NCBI GenBank assembly: GCA_001687465.1
Contig: LVLI01000148.1
Coordinates: forward strand, 103,976-167,975
Direction of reading: 5' to 3'
DNA length: 64,000 bases
Source: Halocafeteria seosinensis
Lineage: Eukaryota; Sar; Bigyra; Bicosoecida
Of the stretch, positions 20,801-32,194 are shown in pieces (the stretch's first letter is position 1; each line of letters opens with the position of its first letter). Under the pieces are notes generated by a model, which saw only the letters and a list, made by a program, of their open reading frames with translations, was not told where the DNA came from and did not search any database. Made by a program: the position numbers and the translations under genes.

Positions 20801-20937
20801 TTGGGTGGAGCGCAGTGGATTCTACAGCTACGGTGTCATCTTCTGAGCAAACACCCACTTGTTCGACCGCAGACTCCGTAGAAACCAGTTACGGTGCGAC
20901 CCAAGAAAATACTTCAGTCCAGGGGATAGAAGCGTAA
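17845..20937 (+). CDS. Multi-pass membrane protein B of an unrecognised tandem pair
   Basis: Exons 17845-19392 and 19453-20937 give 1010 residues; the 60-bp intron is phase 0, as in gene A. I chose the ATG at 17845 (MSTPANQG). An N-terminal polar stretch is followed by a first hydrophobic segment near residue 60 and several more up to about residue 510. The second exon gives a soluble half of about 495 residues: a beta-rich part (VLDADLGTDNE, KITVRIIITLKAQ), a helical part with a likely coiled coil (MQVQQELGDMRESVE, KSRLERIEKVLQEF) and an acidic, disordered tail. It shares order, intron position and several membrane motifs with the upstream gene, so the two arose by tandem duplication long ago. 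Function unknown. Confidence 0.85.
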
Positions 20938-21351
20938 CTTTCGTTCACCATGTTGCTCGTTGAATCTTGTAAACATCGTATTTAGTCCAACTCAGGTGGT
21001 AACTCTCAAAGGAGAAGTATAAATACAGTAGGTGAACGACAGTTCCAACAGAGGTGTATTTCAGACGCCACGAGCAGTCCCACTTAAGCTACTTCCATCG
21101 TGTATATCCTGAAACACTTTTTGTAACTGTAAGTGAATTACAACACTAGCGCGTGCATAGCAACCAAAGAAATCCACACCTAGAGTCACTCTGATCCTGG
21201 ATGTCAACCGAGGTATACGGTTGTTCGCTTGAAATTTCAGGGGATACTTTGTGTCAGTGAAATTCCTCTTTCCGATTGTTCAGTATTGGAGCAACGCACT
21301 CAAATTGAGGAAGGCAATTTTCTTCCTTCATGCTCTCGGTTCAACTTCCAA
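20938..21351. other. Intergenic region
   Basis: About 410 bp between convergent genes. It holds their 3' UTRs; no other feature seen. Confidence 0.4.
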
Positions 21352-22131
21352 TCAGAAATCAATACGAGACCCGGCCAGTTCGTGATCCGACCTGCTCGTT
21401 TCCCCAGCGAGCTCCATTGTAACAGGCATAGGTTTTTCGTTGACGAAAGCTGCAATGTTCTGCATAGCCTTTGCATAGGAAGGATCCTTAGTGGCTTGAA
21501 GGAGGGCTGCATTGGAGTCCCAGCCAGTAACACTGGTAACTTGCAACTCGTTCCTGTCAATCCACAATTGAGCAAATCGGAATCCCGGTTGATGCTGGTA
21601 CGCCGCAACAACAGTGGTGTTGTATTCACGGACTAACGCATCCAAATCATCCTCAGAGTTTGCTGTAGTTGTGGATGATCTCACTGCGCACAAACAACAT
21701 CCCACAAGACTTCAATTGCAATCTGCAATCGTATCGGGCTGAGGCTCGAACTTACCTATTCCTGGTGTGGTCCGGTGTTCAAATTTCGCTGTGGCATGTT
21801 CATGCAAGGGTTGTGCTCGAATCCTCCGTGAATCCTTTCCTTGGTTTCCATCCCATAATTCATGGCCACGCCATCGCTCCTTTTGATGATGATTTGGTTC
21901 GTTCGATCGATCAACCTGGTAGCCGGGAGCTTGCGCATCAAACCACATATCTTCTTCCGCCTTCGGCGGTACCGCGTGGATGGAACTAGGCTTCACTCGT
22001 TTTCGAGGTCTATTTACGCGTGCTTCAATGGAATCTGGCGCATAGCCGCCTTCCCATGAAGAAAACAGGGCTTGCGTCCGAGCCTGAACCCGGTGCGTCA
22101 CCCGGGGAGTCTTGAATATGTGACGCAGCAT
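21352..22131 (-). CDS. ABM-like (dimeric alpha-beta barrel) protein, possible mitochondrial target
   Basis: Exons 22131-21756 and 21683-21352 join in frame across a 72-bp intron, giving 235 residues. The downstream part alone has no ATG, which supports the join. The N-terminus MLRHIFKTPRVTHRVQAR is basic and without acidic residues, as in mitochondrial presequences. The middle is polar and unfolded-looking. Residues from about 140 on (LDALVREYNTTVVAAYQHQPGF, IDRNELQVTSVTGWDSNAAL) resemble an antibiotic-biosynthesis-monooxygenase-type small alpha-beta barrel; such domains act as small oxygenases or unknown-function dimers. An alternative acceptor would instead end the protein after four codons, leaving the ABM-like part without a start. 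Confidence 0.6.
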
Positions 22132-23107
22132 AACTACTTTAGATCTAAATGAGGTTCCATTAAGGTAATTTATTATAGTCTGAGCGCAACAGCCCCGTCA
22201 ATACTCCTGGTACTGGGTGCAGTTGGCTCGTGGAAGCGTTCCAAATGACGTCAGAAGCAGCTTCACAACCCTGACACGAGGTCCTTCAGAGTCTGAAGTG
22301 GCTTTGCGAGGAAGCACTACTACTAATTCCCCTCGTAAGCACCGTATCATTGGTAGCACGATATTTGAAGTTATGAAATGCGAGTGCTTTGGAAGCAGAG
22401 GAATGCTGTGACTGACCTAGGCCTTCAGTGTCTACGCAGGCGTCTATGGAAATGTGACTTTGTCAATGACAACTTGTCAGTACAGTGTATCGAACGTTGT
22501 CAGTATCATTTTCGGCAAAAAACGGACGGAAGATCCAGTGGAGAAGCAATAAGTGCTATCAGGTGAAAGGTTAAACAACACTGCCGAAAGACGTGTGTTC
22601 AAATCGTATGCCAGTCCGCTGGTATTCCACAGCCGCTGTAACTGTGAGCAATGCGGGTAAGAGTGGGATCCATCACATGTGCCACGTGGCATTGAACTGC
22701 GGGTGATCCTAAATCGACGAGAAGTTTTTGTTTGTTATGTTGTATAAGGCATTTTGCTTTCAGAAGGAAAAAATATCCCGCCACGAACGGTGCGTCAGCA
22801 ATGCAAGCAAGGCTGGTGGCAATTCGGCGGTGTTTTCGACCCCATTCAATTTCACCCAGTCGTACGCTCATACCATATTTCTTTGCTCTTTGCTGGCTCG
22901 CCTTGGAGTCCAACTCAGCTTTGCGCTCGTGCATGCATCATGTATGTTGGCGATACGGTGAGCGTCCTACCATTAACTTTTCGCGAGCGCATCCTCATAG
23001 CTGCTTATAGGGAAGGCCCACACAAAGCGTTAAGATCGTTTACCATCACTGATACAACCAGTGGAGTAGAGCACAATATGGCACCCGGTGGTCAAACTGC
23101 CCTTCTC
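22132..23107. other. Interval without a convincing gene
   Basis: Nearly 1 kb between the ABM-like gene and RPC11. On the minus strand an ATG at 22934 starts a short charged stretch (MHERKAELDSKASQQRAKKYG) that ends at a possible donor (ggtatgag) and might be the first exon of a small gene, but I could not follow it with confidence. Plus-strand frames here look like noise. Confidence 0.3.
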
Positions 23108-23551
23108 TCAATCGCTCCATCGGTGACCACAGCTTACACACTTGAGGAACGTTGTCATGGGCTCATCAGCTGACCGCAATTGTATTTGCATAAAATACGC
23201 TCGATGGTATGAGCACGAGGGACACGTTGCTGCACGAATACGCAGGTCAGTCAATAGGCCGGAACGGTGGTTGTGATCTCTATGTAACATACCATCTGTT
23301 TGGTCCACGTTCTTCCAAGCGTCAGCTCCTCCCAAGATGTCGTCCACTTGTTTTCGATCCAGGGGAATCGTTTTCATGATTCTGTGGTCCACATCATGGA
23401 CATAGGGACACGTCCGACAATAGAACCGTACATTCGCTCCCTGCGTAGAAAGAGTCGTGGTAGTATAGTTCATACACGATAACATCAATGAAGCCCCACG
23501 TACTGTGTCTTCTGCAATGAGCAGATTCCCACACCAATTACAGAATAGCAT
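23108..23551 (-). CDS. POLR3K: DNA-directed RNA polymerase III subunit RPC11/RPC10 (POLR3K)
   Basis: Exons 23551-23504, 23440-23293 and 23229-23108 give 105 residues, close to the usual 108 or so; introns are both 63 bp. The N-terminal zinc ribbon begins MLFCNWCGNLL and ends CRTCPY, like Rpb9. The C-terminal TFIIS-like ribbon has CPSCSYHRAYF, LRSADEPMTTF and CVSCGHRW, with the acidic pair of the RSADE hairpin that enters the active site. The subunit gives Pol III its RNA-cleavage activity and is needed for termination and re-initiation on tRNA and 5S genes. The gene is divergent from POP1, whose product processes Pol III tRNA transcripts, with only 84 bp between the two ATGs. Confidence 0.96.
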   Translation of the reverse strand: MLFCNWCGNLLIAEDTVRGASLMLSCMNYTTTTLSTQGANVRFYCRTCPYVHDVDHRIMKTIPLDRKQVDDILGGADAWKNVDQTDGMLHRDHNHRSGLLTDLRIRAATCPSCSYHRAYFMQIQLRSADEPMTTFLKCVSCGHRWSD

Positions 23552-23635
23552 GGTATCTTAGTATTGTTAGAAAGGTGAATGTATCATATTTTCTAGCTTT
23601 CATTAATGTAAAGCTCGTAGTATTCAATCAACACA
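23552..23635. promoter_or_regulatory. Shared divergent promoter of RPC11 and POP1
   Basis: Only 84 bp separate the start codons of two divergent genes that both serve the Pol III/tRNA pathway. The segment is AT-rich. Any promoter elements and both 5' UTRs must lie here or inside the genes. Confidence 0.6.
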
Positions 23636-26375
23636 ATGAAACAAAGTGATAGTAAACCAAAACGGCGTAAACCAAAGCTCTCCAAGCAACAAAAGCAACT
23701 CCATGATGCTGCTCCCAGGCTCATAGATGTTCAACAGGTGGCTCAGGTACGTATTGTGCCAAGACTGTGAGTATGGGAGGATGTTGGATCCGTTCATTTT
23801 CTCTTGACATGGTTTGCAGCAACATACAGGAGCACTGGAGAGCGTGACTCAAGCCTTATCGGCCTCCACGACCCGGCATATAGAGCAATATAATCGTCGA
23901 AATCGGAAAAGAAGAAGGAAGAACTCTCCTTCATCTACAGGCGAAGGAGAACGTGTGCTGCCCAAGCCATACAGAGATAGCCAAAGACGCACAACCTCTC
24001 ACCAGAGGTACGTGATTCCATGGGCTCGGAAAGCAAGCAAGAAGCCAGAGAATGGTGCAAGTAGCGAGGAATTGTGTCGGAAAGCTAGGCGGAAGCCCTC
24101 TTCCTTGCGGCAAGAGTGGGACAACTACGCGAAGATTGTCTCCTCCGAAGCTTCGCGAGATGCTAGCCTTGCCGAAGAACTAGTGAAGTCGGTAGGACCT
24201 GTTAGGCTGCCTACTCACTATTCGCAATCCAAGAGGATGCACATGTCTGAACGATACGGCTACTATCTCCCCTTGAGAAATAATAATTTTGGTCTGAAGG
24301 GAGCGATTACGAAGTCTCGAGCAGGTACACTGGTGCACGATGAGTCATATTATCACCAAATTGAAATTAAGGGAAGGTTAAGACGTCTCGTGAAAATTTT
24401 CATTAGTTTAACGGATCCAAATCGGTTCGATTCAGATAATATATGCCGTGTGATTAAAGAGAGGGGCCTAGTGCGTGAAGAACAGGGTGAATCTGAAAGC
24501 AATGATGATGAATATGAGGGGTCTTTTCTGCATCGAATGTTTAGCCCGTTGGCGCTTACCGGCAGGTGTACCGTATGTTTCACAGTGTATGCTCCATTGA
24601 AATTCCCTAAGCAGGCAATTTCTCCAGTTAAACTAATGTGGAGGCCCCGAAAACCTCGTTCGAGTGTAAACTTTGACCATAGGTACACGGCGATGCTGTG
24701 GGTACACCCGTTGTCTAGTGCAACTGTGCATCGAGCTCTGATTAATGCATCGAATCTCCTGGCGAAGGACGATAAAATGCCTTTTGAGGCGACTGTAAGG
24801 CGAGAGGTACTGACTAGGTTTCGGTGCGTGGGGAAAACGGCGTTACGGACATTAAAACAGGCTCTAGATATATCTAAAGAGAAGATTCCTGTACCTGGAA
24901 CACATGAGGATTCTCGGATTATATACACGAAGATTCAAGATCCGCGGCTTAGGAGACTCCCATCTATGTTCACTCAGACAGGATATGAAGTCGAAGTTGT
25001 CAGCAACGATCCTGAGAAAGGATCGTTTGTACCGGTGCTCTCTCCGGAACAGCTCGCCAACGTCTCCACAAGTGGTTCTTATCCGGGATTGAGCTCCGCT
25101 TTGCCCTTTACTGAAGACCGAAACGCCAGTCAAGGAGAGTTGGTGGGCCCCCAAGTCTCTTTGGGAATTGAACAAGAAGAATGGATGTCTGCCCGGGTAC
25201 TATGGGACTCACAAAGCCTCAGTGAAGAGTCAAATACATTACTCAGTGATGATCAGTGTCACGAGTTCCGTCAATCTGAACATGAGAGACTGACGAACTC
25301 TGCGTGCTCAATTGAAGATGTTCCACAAAGAGGAAGTGGCGTGGAGGGTACAAGTACCTATCTTGCAGTTGCCGTGCAATTAATGTCCCCTCGTTTAACA
25401 TTGAGAAAGCAACAAGAAGTTGAAATCATCTGCAACAGAGACAGTGCTCGCATCCTGTGGAATGCTCTCCTGCGCCACTCTTGTCAACCTGTCGGTGTCC
25501 AACAGTTTGACTACTACATGGCAGTGTGCCAGCGTCTATCGTTTCCGCGAGACTATGTCGATACACCTAGTGGTCATATATGGTGGCAAGATCGCCATTC
25601 TGAAATAATTCGAGAGAGACAGAAGAGATCCAAGCATCATCGCCCTAACTTCAGTAGTTTTTTGCATGTACCATTCCATGACAATGGTCTGTGCGACTCT
25701 TTATTAAACGTTATCCGCCAGCGCTGCGGCGATAGCTCTCGCAGTAGCAAGCAGACGCCTTTGTCCATTGTCCGAGGAGAGTGCTACCTGAACATGTTAC
25801 TCCCAGTGTGGGGAAAGGAGGATGCGGAATCTACTCCCTTGAGCCAATCTCCCTGGTCTGTCTTAGTTCAGTGTCACTGGAAAATGTGGTCTAGAGGAAA
25901 TCCTCAAGAAGGAGCACTCATTTGCCTGCCAACCGATGAGGACGTGAAGTGCTGGAATATTGTTTTAGGGATTAGAAAGAAGGATCGAGAACGGCTACTG
26001 ACGCAAAACATCATTGGTGAACATCTACTCCACTGGTACGGTCCACAGGAGCCGAGCAACGGAGACTCTACCCCAGCGAGGGAAGTAATCGGATTCGTGA
26101 CGTCTGCGGGCAGGAATCCTGATACCTGTTGCACACAAGGCAATGCGGTCGTACCTGCAAGACTGTTTGATAGCGCTGTCAGCTCAGCCAAGACTCCCAC
26201 CGATGCCATCATTAACAGGTACCTACTCCTCAAAGGTAAAACTCCTGTGGTGGGCGGTAGCTGCAATGCACGCTCCGATCGAGGTGGCACTCGACGTTTG
26301 GCTTATGTGTTGATCCGTAACCCTACATCTCACCAGTATTATCCTGCTATATTGATAGCGACAGCTGACAACTAG
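23636..26375 (+). CDS. POP1: RNase P/MRP protein subunit POP1
   Basis: Exons 23636-23746 and 23820-26375 give 888 residues; the 73-bp intron is phase 0. POP1 is the largest protein of RNase P and RNase MRP and is needed for tRNA 5' maturation and rRNA processing in the nucleus and nucleolus. The N-terminus is very basic (KPKRRKPKLSKQQKQ, RRNRKRRRK). Typical POP1 blocks follow: RRTTSHQRYVIPWARK, LPTHYSQSKRMHMSERYGYYLP with its KRMHM motif, and at the C-terminus PVVGGSCNARSDRGGTRR and a short YVLIRNP end. The POPLD-like central region is around residues 580-690. The size is a little below human POP1 (1024). The first exon of 37 codons is assigned from frame and base composition. Confidence 0.92.
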
Positions 26376-26760
26376 AATGATGGGTCGATCCAATGCATAC
26401 GTGGTTCGGCTCCAATACCAGTAGAGTGTGTTGAATCGTGACTTCCACACTAGGGCAGCAGTCACTGCCGCTTACAGGGTGAAGATAGGGCGCAGTTCCG
26501 ACGCTCTATGGCTCCATGACCTTCATCCTTATTGGTAGTGGCCAGTTGCCGTGCATTCAATAAACAACCGGTAGCCGTGACTTGGTACCCGACTTCCCAG
26601 GTATCTGTGAAGGTCCCAGAATGTTCCAGAACTACTCATGTTTCATGCTCTCTTTGGGTAGTTACACCTGGTAAACGTAAAGTAAAGAGTCCCGTTTGGG
26701 TGCTGTGGAGTGCTTCTGTCGCGTGTTTCTATTGACTGAGAGCGAACCAACAGCAGCATC
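26376..26760. other. Intergenic region upstream of calnexin
   Basis: About 385 bp; holds the POP1 3' end and the calnexin promoter. One short plus-strand frame here shows no domain and is taken as noise. Confidence 0.4.
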
Positions 26761-29033
26761 ATGTGGAAGACTTCCATCACATTGACAGGCCTGCTCCTTT
26801 TCGGAGCAATTATACAAGCGCATGCTCAAGTAGATGACGATAAGGAGGCGCAGCGTCGTTTTTTACAGTCTATAAAGGACCTTAACTTTGAAAATGCCTC
26901 CCGTATTGAACCACCAGACGCTGAAACAGTGGAATTCTTCGAAGATTTTCAAGCTGGAGAAGAAGAACTTAACAAGGTATGGCTCCAGGTCCATGCCAAA
27001 AGCTGGTTATTGGGTACCACGCAGTCAATGGACGTTTGATACCACAGGATGTATTAGTGCGAAGCAAGCGTCAAGCGTATTTGGATCAGTATTGGGAAGT
27101 CGCTGAAGCTGACTCCAATCCAGGAATCCTGAGTGACCTTGTACGTAGATACTACTTGTATTGCAATGTTATGGCTCTCAACTTTAAAACGTTCTTCGAT
27201 AATTAATGTTTTTATTAACAGGGCCTTGTTGCCAAATTGCCGGCCAAGAAATATGGCTTGACTATGTTGTTCGACCATGACGTTTACGCGGGCGATCAAC
27301 CATTCGTTGTGCAATATGAAGTTAGACTTCAGGAAGACTTGGATTGTGGTGGTGCTTATATAAAACTTGTATCAGCCCATGACGACGGCAATGATGACGA
27401 TTCGTCGCGGTTTGATCCAAAAGATCTCGGTGAGGATACGCCTTATGCTATAATGTTTGGCCCGGATCGATGTGGCGCAACCGACAAGGTACACTTTATC
27501 ATTCGGCACAAGAACCCAGTTAGCGGAGAGTGGTCCGAACATCATATGAAAAATCCTCCGAAGTCTATCAAAGACACTTATTCACATTTGTATACACTAA
27601 TCATTAGGCCTGACAACACGTTCTTTGTGCTCATTGACGGTATGATTTGGGATGGTTCTACACATGGGGTTTGGGGCTTACAGGTGATGTTAACTGATTT
27701 GCCGCAGGGGAAGAAAAGAAACGAGGGTCGCTTCTTGAAGACCTAGATCCGCCGGTCAATCCTCCCGAGACGATTCCAGACCCTGACGATGAAAAGCCTT
27801 CAGACTGGGAGGATGAGCCTAAGGTATGGTAATTGTGCACGGTTCCATATCCTATGCGCCCGTTACAAACGAAGCGTTCGTCATTGTTCAGATACCGGAT
27901 CCCGATGCTACAAAACCTCCTGAATGGGATGAAAACGCACCCCAATTTATTGAAGACCCGGACGCGACCAAGCCTCCGGGGTGGCTTGACGACGAACCTC
28001 TGAAAATTCCAGATCCTGAGGCCAGTAAACCTGGTAAGTGCAGAAAAAGCGTGCTTGGATCTGATGCCAATACTCATATGCTATTCCTTCTTTGACTCCA
28101 CCAGAAGATTGGGATGAGGAGGAGGACGGCGAATGGGAAGCACCGCTAGTTGACAATCCAAAGTGCGACGAAGCACCTGGTTGCGGGGAGTGGAAACGGC
28201 CTATGAAAAAGAACCCGCACTATAAGGGCAAATGGGCCCCGCCGATGATCGACAACCCAAATTACAAAGGGCCATGGGAGCCCTCGCGCATTCCCAACCC
28301 CAACTTCTTCGAGGATTCGCATCCTCACAGACTGCATCCCATTGCAGGTAAGATGTCACTACGTGTTGTTTTGCGTTTATGTCAAGCTGCAAACAATGAA
28401 ACCGCAGGGATTGCCATTGAGATCTGGACGATGTCGGGGAAGATACTTTTCGATAATTTCCTAGTGTCGCGAGACGAAGATGAAGCTATACGGTATGGAC
28501 AACGAACTACGGTACATAAACAACAGAAACAGAAAGAAGTGGACTTTACAAGGGATCTAATTTATCGCCGACTGCGCCGGGAGGAAGATCTCAAAGAGGG
28601 TGGATGGATCGCCTACTTTAACTATGCCGTTGGTGAGATTGCAGATACGACGGTGTATCATCCGAAGGCCACAGTTGCCGTGGGTCTTGTATTGTTCTTA
28701 ACTATGATGATATGTTTCTTGTACCCAATGTTCAAATCGGGCAGTGCCATGGAGGAGGACGAAGAAGAAAAAGAGGAACTCCGGAAATTGTTCGCGCAGA
28801 GTAACCCACAACGGGATTCAGAGGAGCGGAAAGCAGAAGATGAGAACAAGGAACAAAATGAAGAAGAAACAGAATCTTCGATTGAAAGGAAGAGTGACAC
28901 CAAAAACGATCAGACGGAGGCAAAGACTTCAGCACCAGAGCCTGAAAACAGCGACGAGCACGGGGATGCTTCGCAGGAGCATTCGGAAACTGGAGGATTA
29001 CGGAAGCGAGCAACCGCGGGTAAAAAAGAGTGA
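26761..29033 (+). CDS. CNX: Calnexin, ER lectin chaperone
   Basis: Seven exons (26761-26976, 27048-27140, 27222-27639, 27708-27823, 27892-28033, 28105-28347, 28408-29033) give 617 residues; all six introns (60-81 bp) keep frame. A signal peptide ([20 protein letters not shown]) leads to the lectin domain with [21 protein letters not shown] and MFGPDRCG. The P-domain follows with [19 protein letters not shown] and [10 protein letters not shown] type-1 repeats and [15 protein letters not shown]-style type-2 repeats, then [10 protein letters not shown] membrane segment ([19 protein letters not shown]) and a long acidic cytosolic tail end the protein. It binds monoglucosylated N-glycans and retains unfolded glycoproteins in the ER. 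The prenyltransferase at 9-11 kb acts upstream in the same glycosylation system. The TGA stop touches the stop of the next gene. Confidence 0.96.
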
Positions 29034-30406
29034 TTACTGTTCAATCCGGATGAGCCCTGCTTTTTGGAGCGTCATCAATTTCGCGCGTGTATCAGGGTCT
29101 CGTAAATACTGAGAAAACTTGGAAGGGTCATTCCGCGACTCTTCCAAAATACGCTGCATATTCGGATCCGTAAGCAGGGAAACCACTTGTGGATCAGACA
29201 GTACGTTGCGAACGTCGTCATCATCCTGAGCTACTTCCCCTGCGGACGCATTGTAGATATATATAAAGATTTACCCAGCAGCCTTAGAGGGCAGTTGATA
29301 TGCGCAACATACTTCGCTTAGCCTTTTCTGCGAGTTTTTCGGCGTCAATTTGTCGCATAACATCGTCGAAGTTTTCCGTGTCTTCCTGCGCTTGGCCTTC
29401 GCTTTTCCCCTGGCCTTGCTCCCCTTCTTTCTCCCCCATCTGTGTCCGCGGAATACCCACAATTTCAATCCTGACAACCTCGTTTACCATCCGTCAGCAC
29501 TTCTTGCTTACCTGTTTAAAGTGTTCTCCCAGTAGCCCCGTAAAAGCCTGCAGAAATTCTGTGACCTGAGGGTCATCTTTGTATTTTTCTTTTGCATTCG
29601 TAGGGTCTTTTTGCATGTCTTCGATTGCCTGCTGACACCGTGGGTCTTGTAAACCGCGAGCAATCCGATGGTCGGCGGAAATTTTCTTTAATAAGTCTTC
29701 GTTCATCCATTTTTGATCTCCAAGTTTTTCGCGCATGGCTTCTTGGACTTCCGGGAAGCGAAGGCTTTCGTCTGTGCTATCATCTTTCTTCGGTTTGCTT
29801 ATGTAGGGTATATCGTCCGAAGTGGAATTGTTAGTCCCGTTGGACGACGACTGGGACGCAGTAGTTACTTGTCTATTCGCCGTCGTGGATGAACAGGATG
29901 ATTTATCTTTACCACTTCCAAACAAACTCTGCCCATTCTTGCGCTTCTTTTTCAGAAAACCTTTTCTAAATAACCCTTCTCCAAATGATTTGCTTTTAAC
30001 ACGCTCTTGTTGCTCTCTGTCTTGCTTCTCCTCTTCTTCCTTCCGAGCACCCAATGCTGCATTCATCATCTGGGAAAGCATCGAATTTTCCCCTCCATTC
30101 TCCTCAACTGCAATCGACTTGTAGAAAGCCAACAATAGGATGAAAAGGCCTTGGCTGGACAAACAGAGCAAGTTGACTTACGCTCTTTCAACGCATCCTC
30201 ATTGCCATCTTGCTGTGCTCTTTTTTGCCAATAATCGTCCGCTACGCGATCGACAGCCTCTCGAGCACGGCTGTCGAGCACCAGGTCATCTGTAGCACGG
30301 GGGAGAGGGTGTCAAAATGCTTGTAAAAGGGCTCCCACGGAGCTCACGCACCTCGTCGAATTTGAGTGGAAGAGGCGCTATTCGCCTGTTGCGATGAAGA
30401 CGACAT
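29034..30406 (-). CDS. STI1/DP-domain cochaperone-like protein
   Basis: Exons in reading order: 30406-30352, 30289-30182, 30107-29512, 29439-29313 and 29239-29034, giving 363 residues; introns are 62, 74, 72 and 73 bp and all keep frame. Two DP/STI1 helical repeats are visible. The first, near residues 190-255, has DQKWMNEDLLKKI, LQDPRCQQAIEDM, and DPQVTEFLQAF. The second, near the end, has LSDPQVVSLLTDPNMQRIL and FSQYLRDPDTRAKL. Such repeats occur in Hop/STI1, Hip and ubiquilin and bind hydrophobic client segments. There are no TPR repeats, so it is not Hop itself. The N-terminal third is charged and Ser-rich. Its role is inferred from the repeats only. Confidence 0.8.
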
Positions 30407-31087
30407 CTTGTCTATACTACCTCTCTTTGACCAGTGCAAACACTAGAATTCATGAAATGACAACTTTCAATCACACCAAAATTAGATCCACCATGGGTTT
30501 ATAATGCTTCAACCCAATTTGAATTCCAAAGCATCGTGGCGAAGCAAAACTATCGTTGAGATGGAACCACAGAGTGCGCCGTTTACTTGGATATGATAAG
30601 GTAGCTTGGATAGCGCAACAATTTAATGGTATATTTTTTATTTATTTTTTTTAAACAGAAGATGTGTGTTGTTGCTTCACTTCGCGCAACACACTGCGCT
30701 CGAAATTAGCTTCTAATTATTCTTCGCGAGATTGCAAGATGTTCAGCTCAGTGAATACGTAGTGCTCCGATAAAGCAATCCTCATTGTTCGACAACATTA
30801 GTCACTCAATTCAAGTACCGCTCCTGGAATATGGACAATAAACTGTGCTGAGCAGTGCCCTTGCTAGATTGATTCGGTGTACATGGAAGGATTAAATGAA
30901 GGCTTATTCGCGCCAGGGGTAATAGCTTTAGGGTAATAAGTCAGAGCATCTCCTACCACCCATAACTCCACCCAGGATGACAGCGAATTACTGACGTTGA
31001 GCGCTACGCCGGGACTTTGTTATTGTCTGCGGCTCAGATTTCCCTACCTGAGGCACGGTTTGACTGAGTTAATGCACTAATAAGTTT
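30407..31087. other. Intergenic region
   Basis: About 680 bp with a T-rich run around 30630-30655. No coding exon, RNA gene or repeat that I can support. Confidence 0.4.
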
Positions 31088-31839
31088 CTACTTCCGTTTG
31101 GCTCCTGATTGAAGATGGTAGTTCAAGGAGTCCTTGAAGAGTGTATCAAACGCAGCGTTAACGTTTTCTCCGGTTGACGCGGACGTTTGAAAGAATCTGC
31201 AAAGGGGTAACTGAACGCTGTAGGTAGCCTTGAGATGGGAGACGCAATGTTGAACCACGTACTGGTATCCAAGTGAAGCACACCATCGCTTTGCTTCTCC
31301 CACATTTACAGCATTTCCTTTATCTTTCTGTGGTGGTAGCGGGGCTTGCATAACTACGTCGCAACACTGCAGGTGCAGACCTACTCACCATATTTCCCAG
31401 CACCACTGTTGGACAGTCTTTTGGTAATCCGTGCTTCTCCATCTCCTTCAGCCAACTTTCCAAGTTTTCAAACGTAGCAGTGTTCGACATATCAAAAATT
31501 AGGAGAACCTGTTCGCACATGTGGTCATGAATGAGTTTGCTCGTGAATCAATTCGATGCCTCCCCATTGTTGGCAAAGGTTACTTACGCCTTGGGCATCA
31601 CCATAAAACTCGTTCCGAACTTCTAAAAACTCAGGATCTCCACTAAGATCCCAAAAGTTCACCTTAACTTGAGTATTGTTCACCTTGACGGGTTTTACGC
31701 CATAATCGACTCCAATCGTGGTAATGTAACGCGAGACAAACTTGCCTTCGCAGTACCGCTTGATCAGACAGCTTTTTCCTACTCCTTTGTCTCCGATAGA
31801 CACGATTTTCAGCCGCACAGGCTGCCGCTGAGTGGCCAT
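31088..31839 (-). CDS. RJL-type Ras-like GTPase (DNAJC27/RBJ family)
   Basis: Exons 31839-31588, 31508-31389, 31327-31263 and 31196-31088 give 181 residues; introns are 79, 61 and 66 bp. The G-domain is clear: P-loop IGDKGVGKSCLIKRY, switch I with TTIGVDYG, and WDLSGDPEF in place of the usual WDTAGQE, a known mark of RJLs, which lack the catalytic Gln. Further on come LLIFDMSN, a degenerate NKxD, and the TSASTGENV box. RJLs are found mainly in organisms with flagella or cilia. Animal forms carry a C-terminal J domain; this one ends right after the G-domain, with no J domain and no prenylation CAAX motif. Confidence 0.9.
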
Positions 31840-32194
31840 GTCGAATTATCCACGTGAATAAACTGTATGCAGCCTAAACGACGCTAGACACGCGCGAGCG
31901 TTAGTTAGCTAGTTGAAGTTGGACGGCAACTCATGTTATCGCTCTTGTATTCTGACACATATCCATACTTCCATGATGCCATATTAGATAGAGTTTCTCG
32001 CCATGCCAAACCACAGGTGATCACCGTGTAATGAAGGAGCATGCTGCATGACGTTGGTTAGTGTTTAGAATCCGGGCCCTCCGCCCGGATCGTCATTGAC
32101 ATTCTGATATCTCATTGATTTCAGTACTTTATAGTGTTGTCGAGGCAGCAACGATGTTGACGTAGTGCCTATTTGTGTATTTTGCCCGGGCAGA
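31840..32194. other. Divergent intergenic region
   Basis: About 355 bp between the RJL gene and the transporter gene. It contains the palindromic element at 32070-32090. Confidence 0.4.
32070..32090. promoter_or_regulatory. Palindromic upstream element, copy 1
   Basis: A perfect 8-bp inverted repeat (atccgggc / gcccggat) with a 5-bp spacer, flanked by aga on the left and, two bases after, tcattga on the right. The same element with the same flanks lies at 49025-49045. Its right edge is 105 bp before the ATG of the transporter gene. A protein-binding promoter element is likely. Confidence 0.55.

Noticed and set aside
21712-21755. Alternative ending of the ABM-like gene after the 22131-21756 exon
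   Set aside because: It would stop after four codons and leave the conserved-looking ABM-like part without a start; the 72-bp intron joining both is better.
22754-23173. 139-residue plus-strand frame
   Set aside because: It overlaps the last exon of RPC11 on the other strand and shows no domain.
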